Shown here piece after piece: positions 26,263-34,833 of a DNA stretch of 55,864 bases (its first letter is position 1; each line of letters starts with the position of its first letter). The notes under the pieces were generated by a model that searched no databases, was not told the origin of the DNA, and saw only the letters and a list, made by a program, of their open reading frames with translations. Source of the DNA: Spirosoma panaciterrae DSM 21099 (GTDB lineage Bacteria > Bacteroidota > Bacteroidia > Cytophagales > Spirosomataceae); the NCBI RefSeq assembly GCF_000374025.1, contig NZ_KB893201.1, positions 1 to 55,864 on the forward strand, read 5' to 3'. The translations under genes were made by a program, and so were the position numbers.

Positions 26263-26456
26263 ACGGGCTGTAATCAGATAGATCGTTGATCGTTGGTTGC
26301 GGGACCGAAAGATAATGAATGGTTGGGTTATGCGAAGCCATTCTGGACGGCTACCGATTGAATTCACCCGTTTATCATAGAGTAGTTGCTTTTGCGGTTA
26401 TTGTCACCTAGTTTGTTCCGATAATTGATCCAGCCATTATAGTTGAACCTGTTGCT

Positions 26457-27683
26457 ATGCTGAAAAATATCCTGTTTGCCTTTGCGACCGCTCTGGAAAA
26501 CATCCGTACCCGCTTTTTTCACACAGTTCTGTCTATTCTCGGTATTGTGATTGGCGTTGCCGCTTTAGTGGCGATTCTGTCGCTGATCGATGGGATGGAA
26601 CAATATGCGCAGGAACAGATTACCAAAACGACCGACCTGAAAGCTATTCTTGTGCATACGAATTCCTACAAGACGGTCAATGAAGTTCGAGTGTTGAAAT
26701 CGGATTACGCCTACTTTACAAATCCATCGTTTCAGAAACTACGATCATCCCTAACCAAACCCGTAAAGGGGTATCTGTACTGGCGGCAGAATGGGGAGGT
26801 GACGACGAAGATCGATCACCGCACACTAGGTACGCTCATTACGGGAACTAGCTTCCCAATCCATCCCGATTTAACGCTGATTCAGGGAAGGGCATTTACA
26901 GAAGCTGAAATACAGACTCGTCAGCCCGTTGCGTTTATCAACCAGCGACTGGCGAAACAACTGGTTGGAAGCCAGCCTGAAAAACTGGCTATTGGCCGAC
27001 AGGTGATCTACAAAGACAAGCCGTTGACGATCATTGGTATTGCCGCCGACAAAGATGCGAAAGCCGGTCAGTTGCTGATTCCCATTACGTTAGTGTCAGA
27101 CAGCGCCCTAAAGGCCACTCCTCCTATGGCTGTACTGGAAGCCCGGCAGGTCGAAGATGTACCTGTGCTAAAGACCCAAATAGAAAACTGGTTGAAAGCT
27201 AATGTGAAAAATGGGCTGGACGATTTTGTAGTAGTTACCAACGAGTTTCGGGTTGGTCAGGCGGCTAAAGGCTTTCTGCTGTTTCGGCTGGTGATGGGGG
27301 CCATTGTCGGTATTTCGGTTATAGTAGGGGGCATTGGGGTGATGAACGTACTCCTGATTTCGGTAACCGAACGAACCGTTGAAATTGGCGTCCGAAAGGC
27401 GCTTGGCGCTAAAAAACGGGATATTCTATGGCAGTTTCTCTCTGAGTCGATCACCATTTCAACCTTTGGTAGCCTGATGGGGCTGGGGTTGGGAATACTC
27501 AGTTCAATGGCGTTTATCCCGATCATAAAAGCGCTTGTCGATGTGCCGTTTCAGGTCGCCTATACCTGGAATACGTTTATGGTGATTATGGTCATTGCCA
27601 TGCTGATCGGCATTATTTTCGGTACGTACCCAGCCATGCGGGCGGCCCGGCTCAATCCGGTGGATGCTATTCGACGCGAATAG
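26457..27683 (+). CDS. MacB-like ABC transporter permease (single unit)
   Basis: 408 aa with one MacB/FtsX unit: a first helix (TVLSILGIVIGVAALVAILS), a periplasmic MacB-type domain to about residue 265, then three FtsX helices. The conserved loop is TERTVEIGVRKALGAKKRDI and the end is AARLNPVDAIRRE. In MacB systems this subunit pairs with an ATPase and a periplasmic adaptor; neither is adjacent. It lacks the prefix domain and duplication of the other seven permeases, so it belongs to a different lineage (the classic macrolide/lipoprotein exporter type). The upstream region lacks the TGTCC/GGACA sites. The isomerase-like gene follows after 85 bp. Confidence 0.88.
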   Translation: MLKNILFAFATALENIRTRFFHTVLSILGIVIGVAALVAILSLIDGMEQYAQEQITKTTDLKAILVHTNSYKTVNEVRVLKSDYAYFTNPSFQKLRSSLTKPVKGYLYWRQNGEVTTKIDHRTLGTLITGTSFPIHPDLTLIQGRAFTEAEIQTRQPVAFINQRLAKQLVGSQPEKLAIGRQVIYKDKPLTIIGIAADKDAKAGQLLIPITLVSDSALKATPPMAVLEARQVEDVPVLKTQIENWLKANVKNGLDDFVVVTNEFRVGQAAKGFLLFRLVMGAIVGISVIVGGIGVMNVLLISVTERTVEIGVRKALGAKKRDILWQFLSESITISTFGSLMGLGLGILSSMAFIPIIKALVDVPFQVAYTWNTFMVIMVIAMLIGIIFGTYPAMRAARLNPVDAIRRE

Positions 27684-27768
27684 ACGGGGTATTCTTCGGT
27701 AGTGTAGGGCAGGAATTGGGTAAACGGCATTTGTTTGGCGCTTTTAGCCAAAACTAATCCCGGCATAT

Positions 27769-28623
27769 ATGAATTACCTGAAAAAACTCCTGCTCTGTGG
27801 ACTACTTCTTTCTGTAACCAGCGCCCCGTTGCTGGCTCAAAAAAATCCTGAAGATAAAGCGGGCTGGAAACTCGGTTCGCAGGCGTATTCCTTCCGACTT
27901 TTTTCGTTTGCTGAGGCACTGCGTAAAATCGATAGTTGTGGGCTAAAGTATGTAGAAGCCTTTCCGGGGCAGACCATTGGTGGTGGTGTTGATGGTAAGA
28001 TGGACTTTACGATGGACGCCAGTACCCGGCAGAAAGTCAAGAAGCTGATCAAAGATCGTGGACTTACCGTAGTAGCGTATGGGGTTGTCAATCCCAAAAC
28101 AGACGAAGAATGGAAAACCCTGTTTGCGTTCGCCAAAGATATGGGTGTTCTGAATATCAATTCGGAGCCGACGCCCCAGCAAATGCCCCTGGTTCGTAAA
28201 CTGGCTGAAGAATATAAAATCAACGTAGCCCTGCACAACCACCCCAAACCCTCGCGCTACTGGCATCCCGATACCGTTCTGGCGGCCATTGGCGGTAGCA
28301 AATACGTGGGCTCCTGCTCCGATATTGGCCACTGGGTTCGTTCGGGGCTCGATCCGGTCGAGTGCCTGAAAAAGCTAAACGGCCATGTGCTGGGTATGCA
28401 CTTCAAAGATGTGAAAAAAGATACCCCTGATGGCAAATATCACGATGTGGTCTGGGGCACGGGCGATTGCAAAATCGAACAGGTTATAGCCGAAATGAAG
28501 CGGCAGCACTTCAAAGGCCCCATCTCGGTCGAATACGAATACCACTGGGAAAACAACGGCCCCGAAATTGCTGAAAGTGTGAAGAACTTCCGCCAGCTAT
28601 ATAATCGGGTGAAGGTGCAATAA
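27769..28623 (+). CDS. exported sugar phosphate isomerase/epimerase-like TIM-barrel protein
   Basis: 284 aa. The signal peptide includes LLLCGLLLSVTSAPLLAQK. The rest is an AP-endonuclease-2/xylose-isomerase-like TIM barrel: WKLGSQAYSFRLFSFAEAL, CGLKYVEAFPGQTIGG, NVALHNHPKPSRYWHPDTV, GSCSDIGHWVRSGLDPVECL, LGMHFKDVKK and ISVEYEYHWENNGPEIAES. Metal-binding His, Asp, His and Glu residues sit at the barrel ends (ALHNHP, SDIGHW, MHFKD, EYEYHW). Family members isomerise or cleave sugars; related exported proteins occur in carbohydrate loci. Substrate unknown. A hairpin of the intercistronic family separates it from the convergent SnoaL-like gene. Confidence 0.85.
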   Translation: MNYLKKLLLCGLLLSVTSAPLLAQKNPEDKAGWKLGSQAYSFRLFSFAEALRKIDSCGLKYVEAFPGQTIGGGVDGKMDFTMDASTRQKVKKLIKDRGLTVVAYGVVNPKTDEEWKTLFAFAKDMGVLNINSEPTPQQMPLVRKLAEEYKINVALHNHPKPSRYWHPDTVLAAIGGSKYVGSCSDIGHWVRSGLDPVECLKKLNGHVLGMHFKDVKKDTPDGKYHDVVWGTGDCKIEQVIAEMKRQHFKGPISVEYEYHWENNGPEIAESVKNFRQLYNRVKVQ

Positions 28624-28635
28624 GAGCATGGGTGT

Positions 28636-28691
28636 GGGGCTTAGGGCAGGGGCAGAGATTGTCTTACACTGACAACCCTGCCCCAAGCCCC
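28636..28691. terminator. hairpin between convergent genes
   Basis: GGGGCTTAGGGCAGGG (28636-28651) pairs with CCCTGCCCCAAGCCCC (28676-28691) with one mismatch. It lies between two convergent stop codons and is probably a transcript end for both. It is related in composition to the permease intercistronic repeats. Confidence 0.65.
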
Positions 28692-28700
28692 CTGCACACT

Positions 28701-29159
28701 TTATTGCGCCGAATTATCCATATCAGCCGCGATCAGCCAGCGACCCTCTTTCCCCCGGCGGAGTGCCAGAATAAACTTTCCGATGTCGGGCCCACTGGCC
28801 GTGCTTCGATACGCACCAATAATGTAGCCTACGGTACCATCCTGAGCAAAGGATAGTGCCCTGAGAAACAAAGGGGCTCCTCCTTGATTTTGGTAAGCTT
28901 TTTTCAGATTTTCCTGTCCCCGAATGGCGGGTCGTCGGGGCTGCATGACGAAGCCATCCGGCATAAATAAAGCCACTAGTTTTTCGGTATTGCCAGAACT
29001 CCATTCACGTTCGTAATCACGCAGTATCCGGTCAATGTCAGGTGGCAGCGCTACCGACGGCATTGAATCGGTTGGCGGAAACGGAGCGATTGGCTGCTGA
29101 GCAAACAGAAGGCTGTTGAACCAAAGCAGGAAGCAAAATGATATACACCAGGTTTTCAT
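28701..29159 (-). CDS. exported SnoaL/DUF4440-like NTF2-fold protein
   Basis: 152 aa with a signal peptide (WCISFCFLLWFNSLLFAQQ). The mature part is an NTF2-like cone fold of the DUF4440/SnoaL type: ILRDYEREWSSGNTEKLVAL, FMPDGFVMQPRRPAIRGQEN, GYIIGAYRSTASGPDIGKFI and GRWLIAADMDNSA. This fold serves as an enzyme or a ligand-binding pocket; the substrate is unknown. It lies 55 bp after permease 7 on the same strand, so it may be its operon partner, although a strong hairpin sits in the gap. Confidence 0.8.
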   Translation of the reverse strand: MKTWCISFCFLLWFNSLLFAQQPIAPFPPTDSMPSVALPPDIDRILRDYEREWSSGNTEKLVALFMPDGFVMQPRRPAIRGQENLKKAYQNQGGAPLFLRALSFAQDGTVGYIIGAYRSTASGPDIGKFILALRRGKEGRWLIAADMDNSAQ

Positions 29160-29180
29160 GGCGAATTTGGGAAAGGGTTA

Positions 29181-29212
29181 TTGTAGAGACGCCAGGGGTG
29201 GCGTCGCTACAA
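29181..29212. repeat. GTAGCGAC-type hairpin
   Basis: TTGTAGAGACGCCA (29181-29194) and TGGCGTCGCTACAA (29199-29212) pair with one mismatch around a GGGG loop. It lies just after the stop of permease 7. It shares GTAGCGAC with the palindrome at 17069-17096, also just after a permease operon, so the two may be one REP-like family. Confidence 0.65.
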
Positions 29213-29214
29213 CA

Positions 29215-31884
29215 TTATTCTGATCGTAACGATTTCACCGGATTGACCAGGGCGGCTTTGATACTTTGAAAACTGATTGTGAATAAAGCGATTCCGACGG
29301 CCAGTATACCAGCAAGAGCAAATACCCACCATTCGATCTCGACTTTATAGGCAAAATCTTTTAGCCATTGGGTCATGACCCACCAGGCAATGGGCGACGC
29401 GATGATCAGCGCAATGACTACCAGTTTCAGGAAGTCTTTCGAGAGCAGCGTAACAATGCTGGCGACCGATGCCCCCAAAACTTTCCGAACCCCGATTTCT
29501 TTGGTACGCTGTTCGGCTGTGAACATCGCCAGCCCAAACAGGCCCATACACGAAATCAGAATCGCAATTCCTGTGGCTGTATTGACGAGTTGGCTGGTTT
29601 TCTGTTCTTTTTCGTATAGCCGAGCAATGGAATCGTCCAGAAAAGTATACTCAAATCGATTGTCGGGAAAAACCGCCTTCCAGTCTTGCTCGATGCTGGC
29701 AAGTGTGGCTTTTAGCTCGCTCATCGCCTTGCCTTTGGTCGATAGCTTAACACTGAGATTTCGGGCATGTGGCATATAGCCTAAAAAAACGGGCCCAATT
29801 TTTTCGTGGAACGATTGCTCGTGAAAATCAGCGACTACACCGACAATGGGATACTTTTTGCCCTGAAAATCAATGAACTGATTTAAGGCGTCATCGTATC
29901 GCTTGAAACCCAGTGCTTTGGCATAACTGGCATTGATGACTATTTCTTTTAGCGAATCACTTTTGATGTAATTGCGTCCGGCTACCAAACGAAGTTGATA
30001 GAGCGGGATGAAGTTTTCATCGCCAATCTTAGCCGACACATCCATTTCGATGGGCTGTTTTTTACCCTCATACTTCAGCTTGGTAACCATATAGGCTTCG
30101 CCCATTGGCGGAAACCATTCGATCGCAACGCGCTCAACGCCCGAAAGTTGCCGGATTTTTTGCGCCAGCACTTTCCCTTTTTCGGCGGAAGGCGGGCGAA
30201 TAGACACAATGGCGTCGGACCTGAACCCGAGTTCTTTAGTACGCATGAAACGAAGCTGACGCTCCACAATCAGGGTTCCAATGATGAATATCAGTGATAT
30301 AGTGAACTGGAAGATAATCAGTGTTTTGCGGAGCGTAGCTTTCCGGCCGGCCACCATGCCCGTCTGCCCTTTCAGGGTTAGCGCAGGTACATACGACGAC
30401 AGGATAAACGATGGATAAAGGCCAGCCAGTAGGGACGTGGCTAGGATAATTGCCAACAGGAAGAGACCCGTTTGTGCGCTGAAGACGTTGAACGTCAGTC
30501 CTTTTGGGGTGATCGATTGAAACGCAGAAAGAATCGGATTGACTAGAAGCAGAGAAACCAGAACTGCAATCAGCGTCAGGAAAGCCGTTTCGCCCAGGAA
30601 CTGAACAATCAAACTCGCCCGACTACTTCCCATCACTTTCCGGATGCCCGTTTCTTTCGCGCGTTGGCTGGATTGGGCTGTCGATAAGTTGATGAAGTTG
30701 ATGGCGGCAATCAGCAGAATAAATCCGGCTACGCCCATCAACCCATAGAGCGTAGGCAGATGGGCTTTACGCGAGTAATTATCCTGATAGTCGGGATTGA
30801 AGTGCAGGTCCGACAGGGGTTGCAAATCCGGCGTAAACTTAAACTCCTTTGGGTAATGAACTTTGCTAAACCGCAGGAACTGGGTCGTAAACTGAGTGGT
30901 GGTTGCCCCCTTCGGTAACTTCACAAAAGCCTGCGAGGCCGACCAGATATCGTCCCACTGATCGAGATGGATTTCCTTCTTTAACTGACTGGCCTGTATG
31001 GTTGCGGATGAAATAAAATCCGTAAAGGTGAAGTCGGAAGGCAGCGCCCAGTCCTTTACGATACCAGTTACGTGTACATGAACAGAATCCATGTAAATAA
31101 CTTCTTTCCCTAGGATCTGATCTAAGGGGACATCGCCAAAATATTTATGGGCCTTTCGTTCGGACAAGACCAGTTGAAAGGGCTCGTTGAGGGCTGTTTT
31201 TGGATTTCCAGCGAGCCATTTGTACGAAAAGATGTCAAAATACGTCGGGTCAGTTACTACAATCTCCGCATTTTCGACCCCATGCCGACGCCCTTCAAAC
31301 TTGATTGGTTTTTCTGTGCCGTTTGGGATCAAGACCTGCGATTCAATATTGTGGAAGGCGGCTACTGTGCCAATACCCGGCACTTCTTTCTGGAGGGCAG
31401 CTGGTACAGCATGCGGAATGAAGCCGACTGGATGCAACTCCGATTTTTTATCGTATTGGGATTGGCCTACCAGTCGGTAGATCTGTTGCGCATCGGGATG
31501 GAAGGTATCGTAGCTTAATTCATAATATGTGATGAGGTAGATCACCAGGCAGGCGGTTACGCCCAGCGTAAGCCCAAAGAGGTTGATGAGCGTGCTGGCT
31601 TTGTGTTTTACCAGATTTCGCAGGCTGGTTTTCAGATAGTTTCGTAGCATAATAGGGCTGATCAAAAATGGAGTAGGGTAGTCCGTTGATTTTCGTTTGA
31701 GGGCAAAAGGGCGAAGAAACCCCAGTACATTGAACCAGTAACGGCGATTGGCCTGACCACTGCCCAGCAGGCTGAGGTCGCGCTCAAAGCGTTCATGCAG
31801 ATCGCCCTGTACTTCCTCCAGCAAGTGGGGAGCGCAGAAGCTTTCGAGGAGTCGGTCAGCCCAGGCAGGTGGTTGTGGTTTCAT
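29215..31884 (-). CDS. duplicated FtsX/MacB-type orphan permease 7 with permease prefix domain
   Basis: 889 aa. The prefix domain is intermediate between the two types: PPAWADRLLESFCAPHLLEE, GDLHERFERDLSLLGSGQAN. First helix STLINLFGLTLGVTACLVIY. FtsX motifs are QRAKETGIRKVMGSSRASL near residue 413 and QRTKEIGVRKVLGAS near 795, ending VNPVKSLRSE. It is the only permease under PadR3, whose stop lies 99 bp upstream. No intercistronic hairpin of the G-rich family lies in that gap, unlike operons 1 and 2. It is an orphan permease without ATPase; substrate unknown. Confidence 0.88.
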   Translation of the reverse strand: MKPQPPAWADRLLESFCAPHLLEEVQGDLHERFERDLSLLGSGQANRRYWFNVLGFLRPFALKRKSTDYPTPFLISPIMLRNYLKTSLRNLVKHKASTLINLFGLTLGVTACLVIYLITYYELSYDTFHPDAQQIYRLVGQSQYDKKSELHPVGFIPHAVPAALQKEVPGIGTVAAFHNIESQVLIPNGTEKPIKFEGRRHGVENAEIVVTDPTYFDIFSYKWLAGNPKTALNEPFQLVLSERKAHKYFGDVPLDQILGKEVIYMDSVHVHVTGIVKDWALPSDFTFTDFISSATIQASQLKKEIHLDQWDDIWSASQAFVKLPKGATTTQFTTQFLRFSKVHYPKEFKFTPDLQPLSDLHFNPDYQDNYSRKAHLPTLYGLMGVAGFILLIAAINFINLSTAQSSQRAKETGIRKVMGSSRASLIVQFLGETAFLTLIAVLVSLLLVNPILSAFQSITPKGLTFNVFSAQTGLFLLAIILATSLLAGLYPSFILSSYVPALTLKGQTGMVAGRKATLRKTLIIFQFTISLIFIIGTLIVERQLRFMRTKELGFRSDAIVSIRPPSAEKGKVLAQKIRQLSGVERVAIEWFPPMGEAYMVTKLKYEGKKQPIEMDVSAKIGDENFIPLYQLRLVAGRNYIKSDSLKEIVINASYAKALGFKRYDDALNQFIDFQGKKYPIVGVVADFHEQSFHEKIGPVFLGYMPHARNLSVKLSTKGKAMSELKATLASIEQDWKAVFPDNRFEYTFLDDSIARLYEKEQKTSQLVNTATGIAILISCMGLFGLAMFTAEQRTKEIGVRKVLGASVASIVTLLSKDFLKLVVIALIIASPIAWWVMTQWLKDFAYKVEIEWWVFALAGILAVGIALFTISFQSIKAALVNPVKSLRSE

Positions 31885-31983
31885 AGTGAAAGAATGGGGT
31901 AAGCAGCCGAGGTCCGAGGTAGTTCAGATGGCAGGGAATAGTAGTTTTCAATCCATACCACGTACCTCGCTCCCTGCGCCCGC

Positions 31984-32322
31984 TTATATACTGATGGCTG
32001 GTAAAGCATTGGGCGAAATAGCGTTCCATAACTGGTCTCGTATTGCTCGTATGTCGTGGAGTGTACGGCTACCTAAAGCCGTAACCGTAAACAACCGTTT
32101 GCGACGCCCACCCCGCTCAGCCGTTGAATCGCCCATGTGCGAGGTGAGCATCCCTTTTTCTTCCAGTCGGTGCAGGGCTGCGTGAACGGCGCTGATGCTC
32201 ACAGACCGACCCGTTTGCCGGTCTAGTTCGTCGGTGATAGCTACTCCATAGGCACTTTCATGCAGCACCGCAACGGTTAGTAAAACCACTTCTTCAAACT
32301 CACCCAGATATGTCCGTTTCAT
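31984..32322 (-). CDS. PadR-family transcriptional regulator 3
   Basis: 112 aa from the ATG at 32322 (MKRTYLGEFEEVVLLTVAVL). An in-frame ATG at 32403 would extend it through the promoter element and is rejected because all three PadR proteins share the MKRxxLGEFEE start. The winged helix includes SAYGVAITDELDRQTGRSVS, SAVHAALHRLEEKGMLTSHM, then GGRRKRLFTVTALGSRTL. It likely controls permease 7 and perhaps the SnoaL-like gene. The promoter signals match those of PadR1 and PadR2. Inducer unknown. Confidence 0.9.
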   Translation of the reverse strand: MKRTYLGEFEEVVLLTVAVLHESAYGVAITDELDRQTGRSVSISAVHAALHRLEEKGMLTSHMGDSTAERGGRRKRLFTVTALGSRTLHDIRAIRDQLWNAISPNALPAISI

Positions 32323-32350
32323 AACCTGATCAATAAATTCAACTTTTGTA

Positions 32351-32368
32351 GAACAAATGCTTTGCCAA
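32351..32368 (-). promoter_or_regulatory. sigma-54-like -24/-12 promoter element of PadR3 operon
   Basis: Minus-strand TTGGCAAAGCATTTGTTC, 29 bp upstream of the chosen PadR3 ATG. The -24 half TTGGCA fits sigma-54; the -12 half TTTGT differs by one base from TTGC. It has the same length and layout as the elements before PadR1 and PadR2. Confidence 0.68.
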
Positions 32369-32421
32369 TGTGGAAAAATAGGTTTCCCAGGCTGGAAAGG
32401 CATTTTTAGCTGTCATTCATA

Positions 32422-32457
32422 TGTCCGAAATCGTACAGTTCTGTCCGCTGTTGAACA
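32422..32457. promoter_or_regulatory. tandem TGTCC-type half-palindromes upstream of PadR3
   Basis: TGTCCGAAATCGTACA at 32422-32437 and TGTCCGCTGTTGAACA at 32442-32457. Left halves are perfect and right halves degenerate; starts are 20 bp apart. They lie 54 bp upstream of the sigma-54-like element, matching the arrangement at PadR1 and PadR2. Confidence 0.65.
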
Positions 32458-32582
32458 GGGTAGGCTGGTCAGGCGAGTAGCATTACCGATTTTAAATGCG
32501 CATGTTGCAGGCCTGTTAACTTCCTGATAAATGACTTGCAGAAACAGGCATTTTATGCTATCTTCCTTTACAGGAAAGAGCA

Positions 32583-33662
32583 ATGGAAGAGTCGGCAATC
32601 CGAAAAATTATTCACATTGACATGGATGCGTTTTATGCATCGGTCGAACAGCGCGATAACCCCGAACTACGTGGTAAGCCGGTTGCGGTTGGTGGTTCCC
32701 GGCAGCGGGGCGTTGTGGCCGCTGCCAGTTACGAAGCGCGTCAGTTTGGCGTTCGGTCGGCCATGGCTTCGTCCATCGCGATCCGCAAATGCCCTGATCT
32801 GATTTTTGTAAAGCCTCGTTTTGACGTTTACAAAGCCGTTTCGAGTCAGATTCGGGCCATTTTTGCGCAGTTTACGCCACTCATTGAACCGCTTTCGCTC
32901 GACGAAGCCTATCTGGATGTTACCAATGATCTGGAATCCGGCAGAACAGCCACGCAAGTGGCTCAGGCCATCAAAGAGCAGATTCGGGCAGAGACCAGTC
33001 TGACGGCATCGGCTGGGGTTTCGTACAATAAATTTCTGGCAAAGCTGGCGTCAGATTACCGAAAACCGGATGGCCTTTTTGTGATCAAACCCCATCAGGG
33101 ACTGGCATTTGTTGAGAAACTGACGGTGGGTCAGTTTCATGGCATCGGTCGGGTTACAGCGGCCAAAATGAACCAGTTAGGCATCTATACCGGGCTGGAC
33201 CTTCGCCAGCAGACGGAACCGTTTCTGACGCAGCACTTTGGTAAAGTCGGTCATCATTATTTCAACATTGCGCGCGCCATTGATCTCCGGCCCGTCACAC
33301 CCGACCGCGAGCGAAAATCAGTCGGTTCGGAAACGACGTTCGACAGAGACCTGACCGAGCACGCTGATCTGGTGGCTGAACTGGAGCCATTGATCAGCAG
33401 TGTATGGGCCTATTGTGAGCGAACCGGCCTGCTGGGACGAACCGTAACGTTGAAAGTGAAATACGCCGATTTTCAGCAGATTACCCGAAGCCGGACAGCG
33501 TCTGGAGTTATTGCGAGCTTGCTTGCACTGACTCAACTAAGCCAGGATTTACTGACATCGGTCTTCCCATTGCCCAAAGGGGTTCGCCTGTTAGGGATTT
33601 CGTTGTCCAGCTTTAAGGCCGAAACCTCAACTAAGCAGGGGCAATTGGTACTGGATTTGTAA
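32583..33662 (+). CDS. dinB: DNA polymerase IV (Y-family translesion polymerase)
   Basis: 359 aa. Pol IV copies past damaged or misaligned bases with low fidelity. The palm motif IIHIDMDAFYASVEQRDNPE carries the first catalytic Asp; PLSLDEAYLDVT carries the Asp-Glu pair. The fingers have YEARQFGVRSAMASSIA, the thumb has GVSYNKFLAKLASDYRKPDG and GIGRVTAAKMNQLGIYTG, and the little-finger domain contains RKSVGSETTFDRDL. The length matches the family. It starts 260 bp from the divergent PadR3 start. No LexA-type operator was recognised. Confidence 0.95.
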   Translation: MEESAIRKIIHIDMDAFYASVEQRDNPELRGKPVAVGGSRQRGVVAAASYEARQFGVRSAMASSIAIRKCPDLIFVKPRFDVYKAVSSQIRAIFAQFTPLIEPLSLDEAYLDVTNDLESGRTATQVAQAIKEQIRAETSLTASAGVSYNKFLAKLASDYRKPDGLFVIKPHQGLAFVEKLTVGQFHGIGRVTAAKMNQLGIYTGLDLRQQTEPFLTQHFGKVGHHYFNIARAIDLRPVTPDRERKSVGSETTFDRDLTEHADLVAELEPLISSVWAYCERTGLLGRTVTLKVKYADFQQITRSRTASGVIASLLALTQLSQDLLTSVFPLPKGVRLLGISLSSFKAETSTKQGQLVLDL

Positions 33663-33731
33663 ACGTTTCCCAAAGCAATTGTGCAGGTAAACAAGTAATT
33701 TTTGGAGTGGCTTGTTTTTAAAGGTGGAGAG

Positions 33732-34781
33732 ATGATGTCAACCTATATGTTCAGGAAACGTTATATACTGCCTGTTCTAATGAGCCTTTGTAGCCTGGAT
33801 TTTCCGGTCTATCAGTCAATCGATACGCAATACGCCCCATCAATAGCCAGCCGTGTACCGTCCATGATCCCTGCATCCGACAAAAAAGCGAAACGGGCCG
33901 AGCTGTATCGGTTGCTGGGTAAACTGCCCGATCGGCATCGGCCCATCAAGGTGAAATTGGTCGATACCCAACAAACCGATGAGCTAATCATTGAAAAACT
34001 GCTGCTCGACCTGAACGGCATCGAACAGGTGCCGGCTTATTTTACCCGTCCGAAGGTGGCAACGGGAAAGCTTCCGGTTGTGCTGTTTAACCATTCGCAC
34101 TTTGGCCAGTACGACGTAGGGAAGGAAGAGTTTGTACGTGGGCGCCCCGAAATGCAGCAGCCTGCTTATGCACTGGCCCTGGCACGGGAAGGGTACGCGG
34201 GTTTATGCATCGATAGCTGGTGCTTTGGCGAACGACGGGCGCGGGGGGAGCAGGATACATTCAAGGAAATGCTCTGGCATGGGCAGGTGCTGTGGGGGAT
34301 GATGGTGTACGACAACCTTCGGGCGCTGGATTACCTGCAAACCCGGCCTGAGATTGATCCGAAACGAATAGCAACGATAGGCATGTCGATGGGGAGTACG
34401 ATGGCCTGGTGGCTGGCCGCTCTCGATGAGCGTATAAAAGTCTGCGTAGACCTCTGTTGCCTGACGGATTACCAGTCGTTGATGGCGGCCAAAGGGCTGG
34501 GATTGCACGGAATTTATTATTACGTGCCTGACTTACTGAATCATTTTACCACTTCATCGATCAACGGGCTGATTTCGCCCCGGCCGCATTTGGGACTGGC
34601 TGGCCGATTCGATAAACTTACCCCTGTCGATGGACTGGAAAAAATTGATAAAAACCTCAAGATGATCTACCAGCGGGATGGAGCGCCGACAGCCTGGCAG
34701 CTACGGATTTACGACGTGGGGCATCAGGAAACGGCCGATATGCGGGCCGATATTCTAGCCTTTTATAAAAAATGGTTGTGA
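33732..34781 (+). CDS. exported alpha/beta hydrolase (dienelactone hydrolase/acetylxylan esterase-like)
   Basis: 349 aa from the ATG at 33732, chosen because GGTGGAG, a clear Shine-Dalgarno-like sequence, lies just upstream; an ATG at 33702 is also in frame. A hydrophobic leader (YILPVLMSLCSLDFPVYQ) suggests export. Alpha/beta-hydrolase motifs: VVLFNHSHFGQYDVGK, REGYAGLCIDSWCFGER, the nucleophile elbow in IATIGMSMGSTMAWW (GxSxG), and a C-terminal catalytic His in VGHQETADM. Proteins of this type deacylate or hydrolyse esters of carbohydrates and aromatics. It lies beside the SusC/SusD locus, convergent with its DeoR regulator, so a role in the same pathway is possible but not shown. Confidence 0.83.
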   Translation: MMSTYMFRKRYILPVLMSLCSLDFPVYQSIDTQYAPSIASRVPSMIPASDKKAKRAELYRLLGKLPDRHRPIKVKLVDTQQTDELIIEKLLLDLNGIEQVPAYFTRPKVATGKLPVVLFNHSHFGQYDVGKEEFVRGRPEMQQPAYALALAREGYAGLCIDSWCFGERRARGEQDTFKEMLWHGQVLWGMMVYDNLRALDYLQTRPEIDPKRIATIGMSMGSTMAWWLAALDERIKVCVDLCCLTDYQSLMAAKGLGLHGIYYYVPDLLNHFTTSSINGLISPRPHLGLAGRFDKLTPVDGLEKIDKNLKMIYQRDGAPTAWQLRIYDVGHQETADMRADILAFYKKWL

Positions 34782-34794
34782 GGTCGCTGTTTCA

Positions 34795-34822
34795 TGAGGT
34801 CAGATGTGAGCATCTGGCCTCA
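34795..34822. terminator. hairpin between convergent genes
   Basis: TGAGGTCAGATG (34795-34806) and CATCTGGCCTCA (34811-34822) form a 12-bp stem with one U-G pair around loop TGAG. It lies between the convergent hydrolase and DeoR genes and probably ends both transcripts. Confidence 0.65.
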
Positions 34823-34833
34823 CAGAAAAAACC

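Noticed and set aside
26457..27683. The MacB-like permease as an eighth member of the PadR-permease system
   Set aside because: It has no prefix domain, no duplication, no adjacent PadR gene and no TGTCC/GGACA sites upstream, so it is a separate type.
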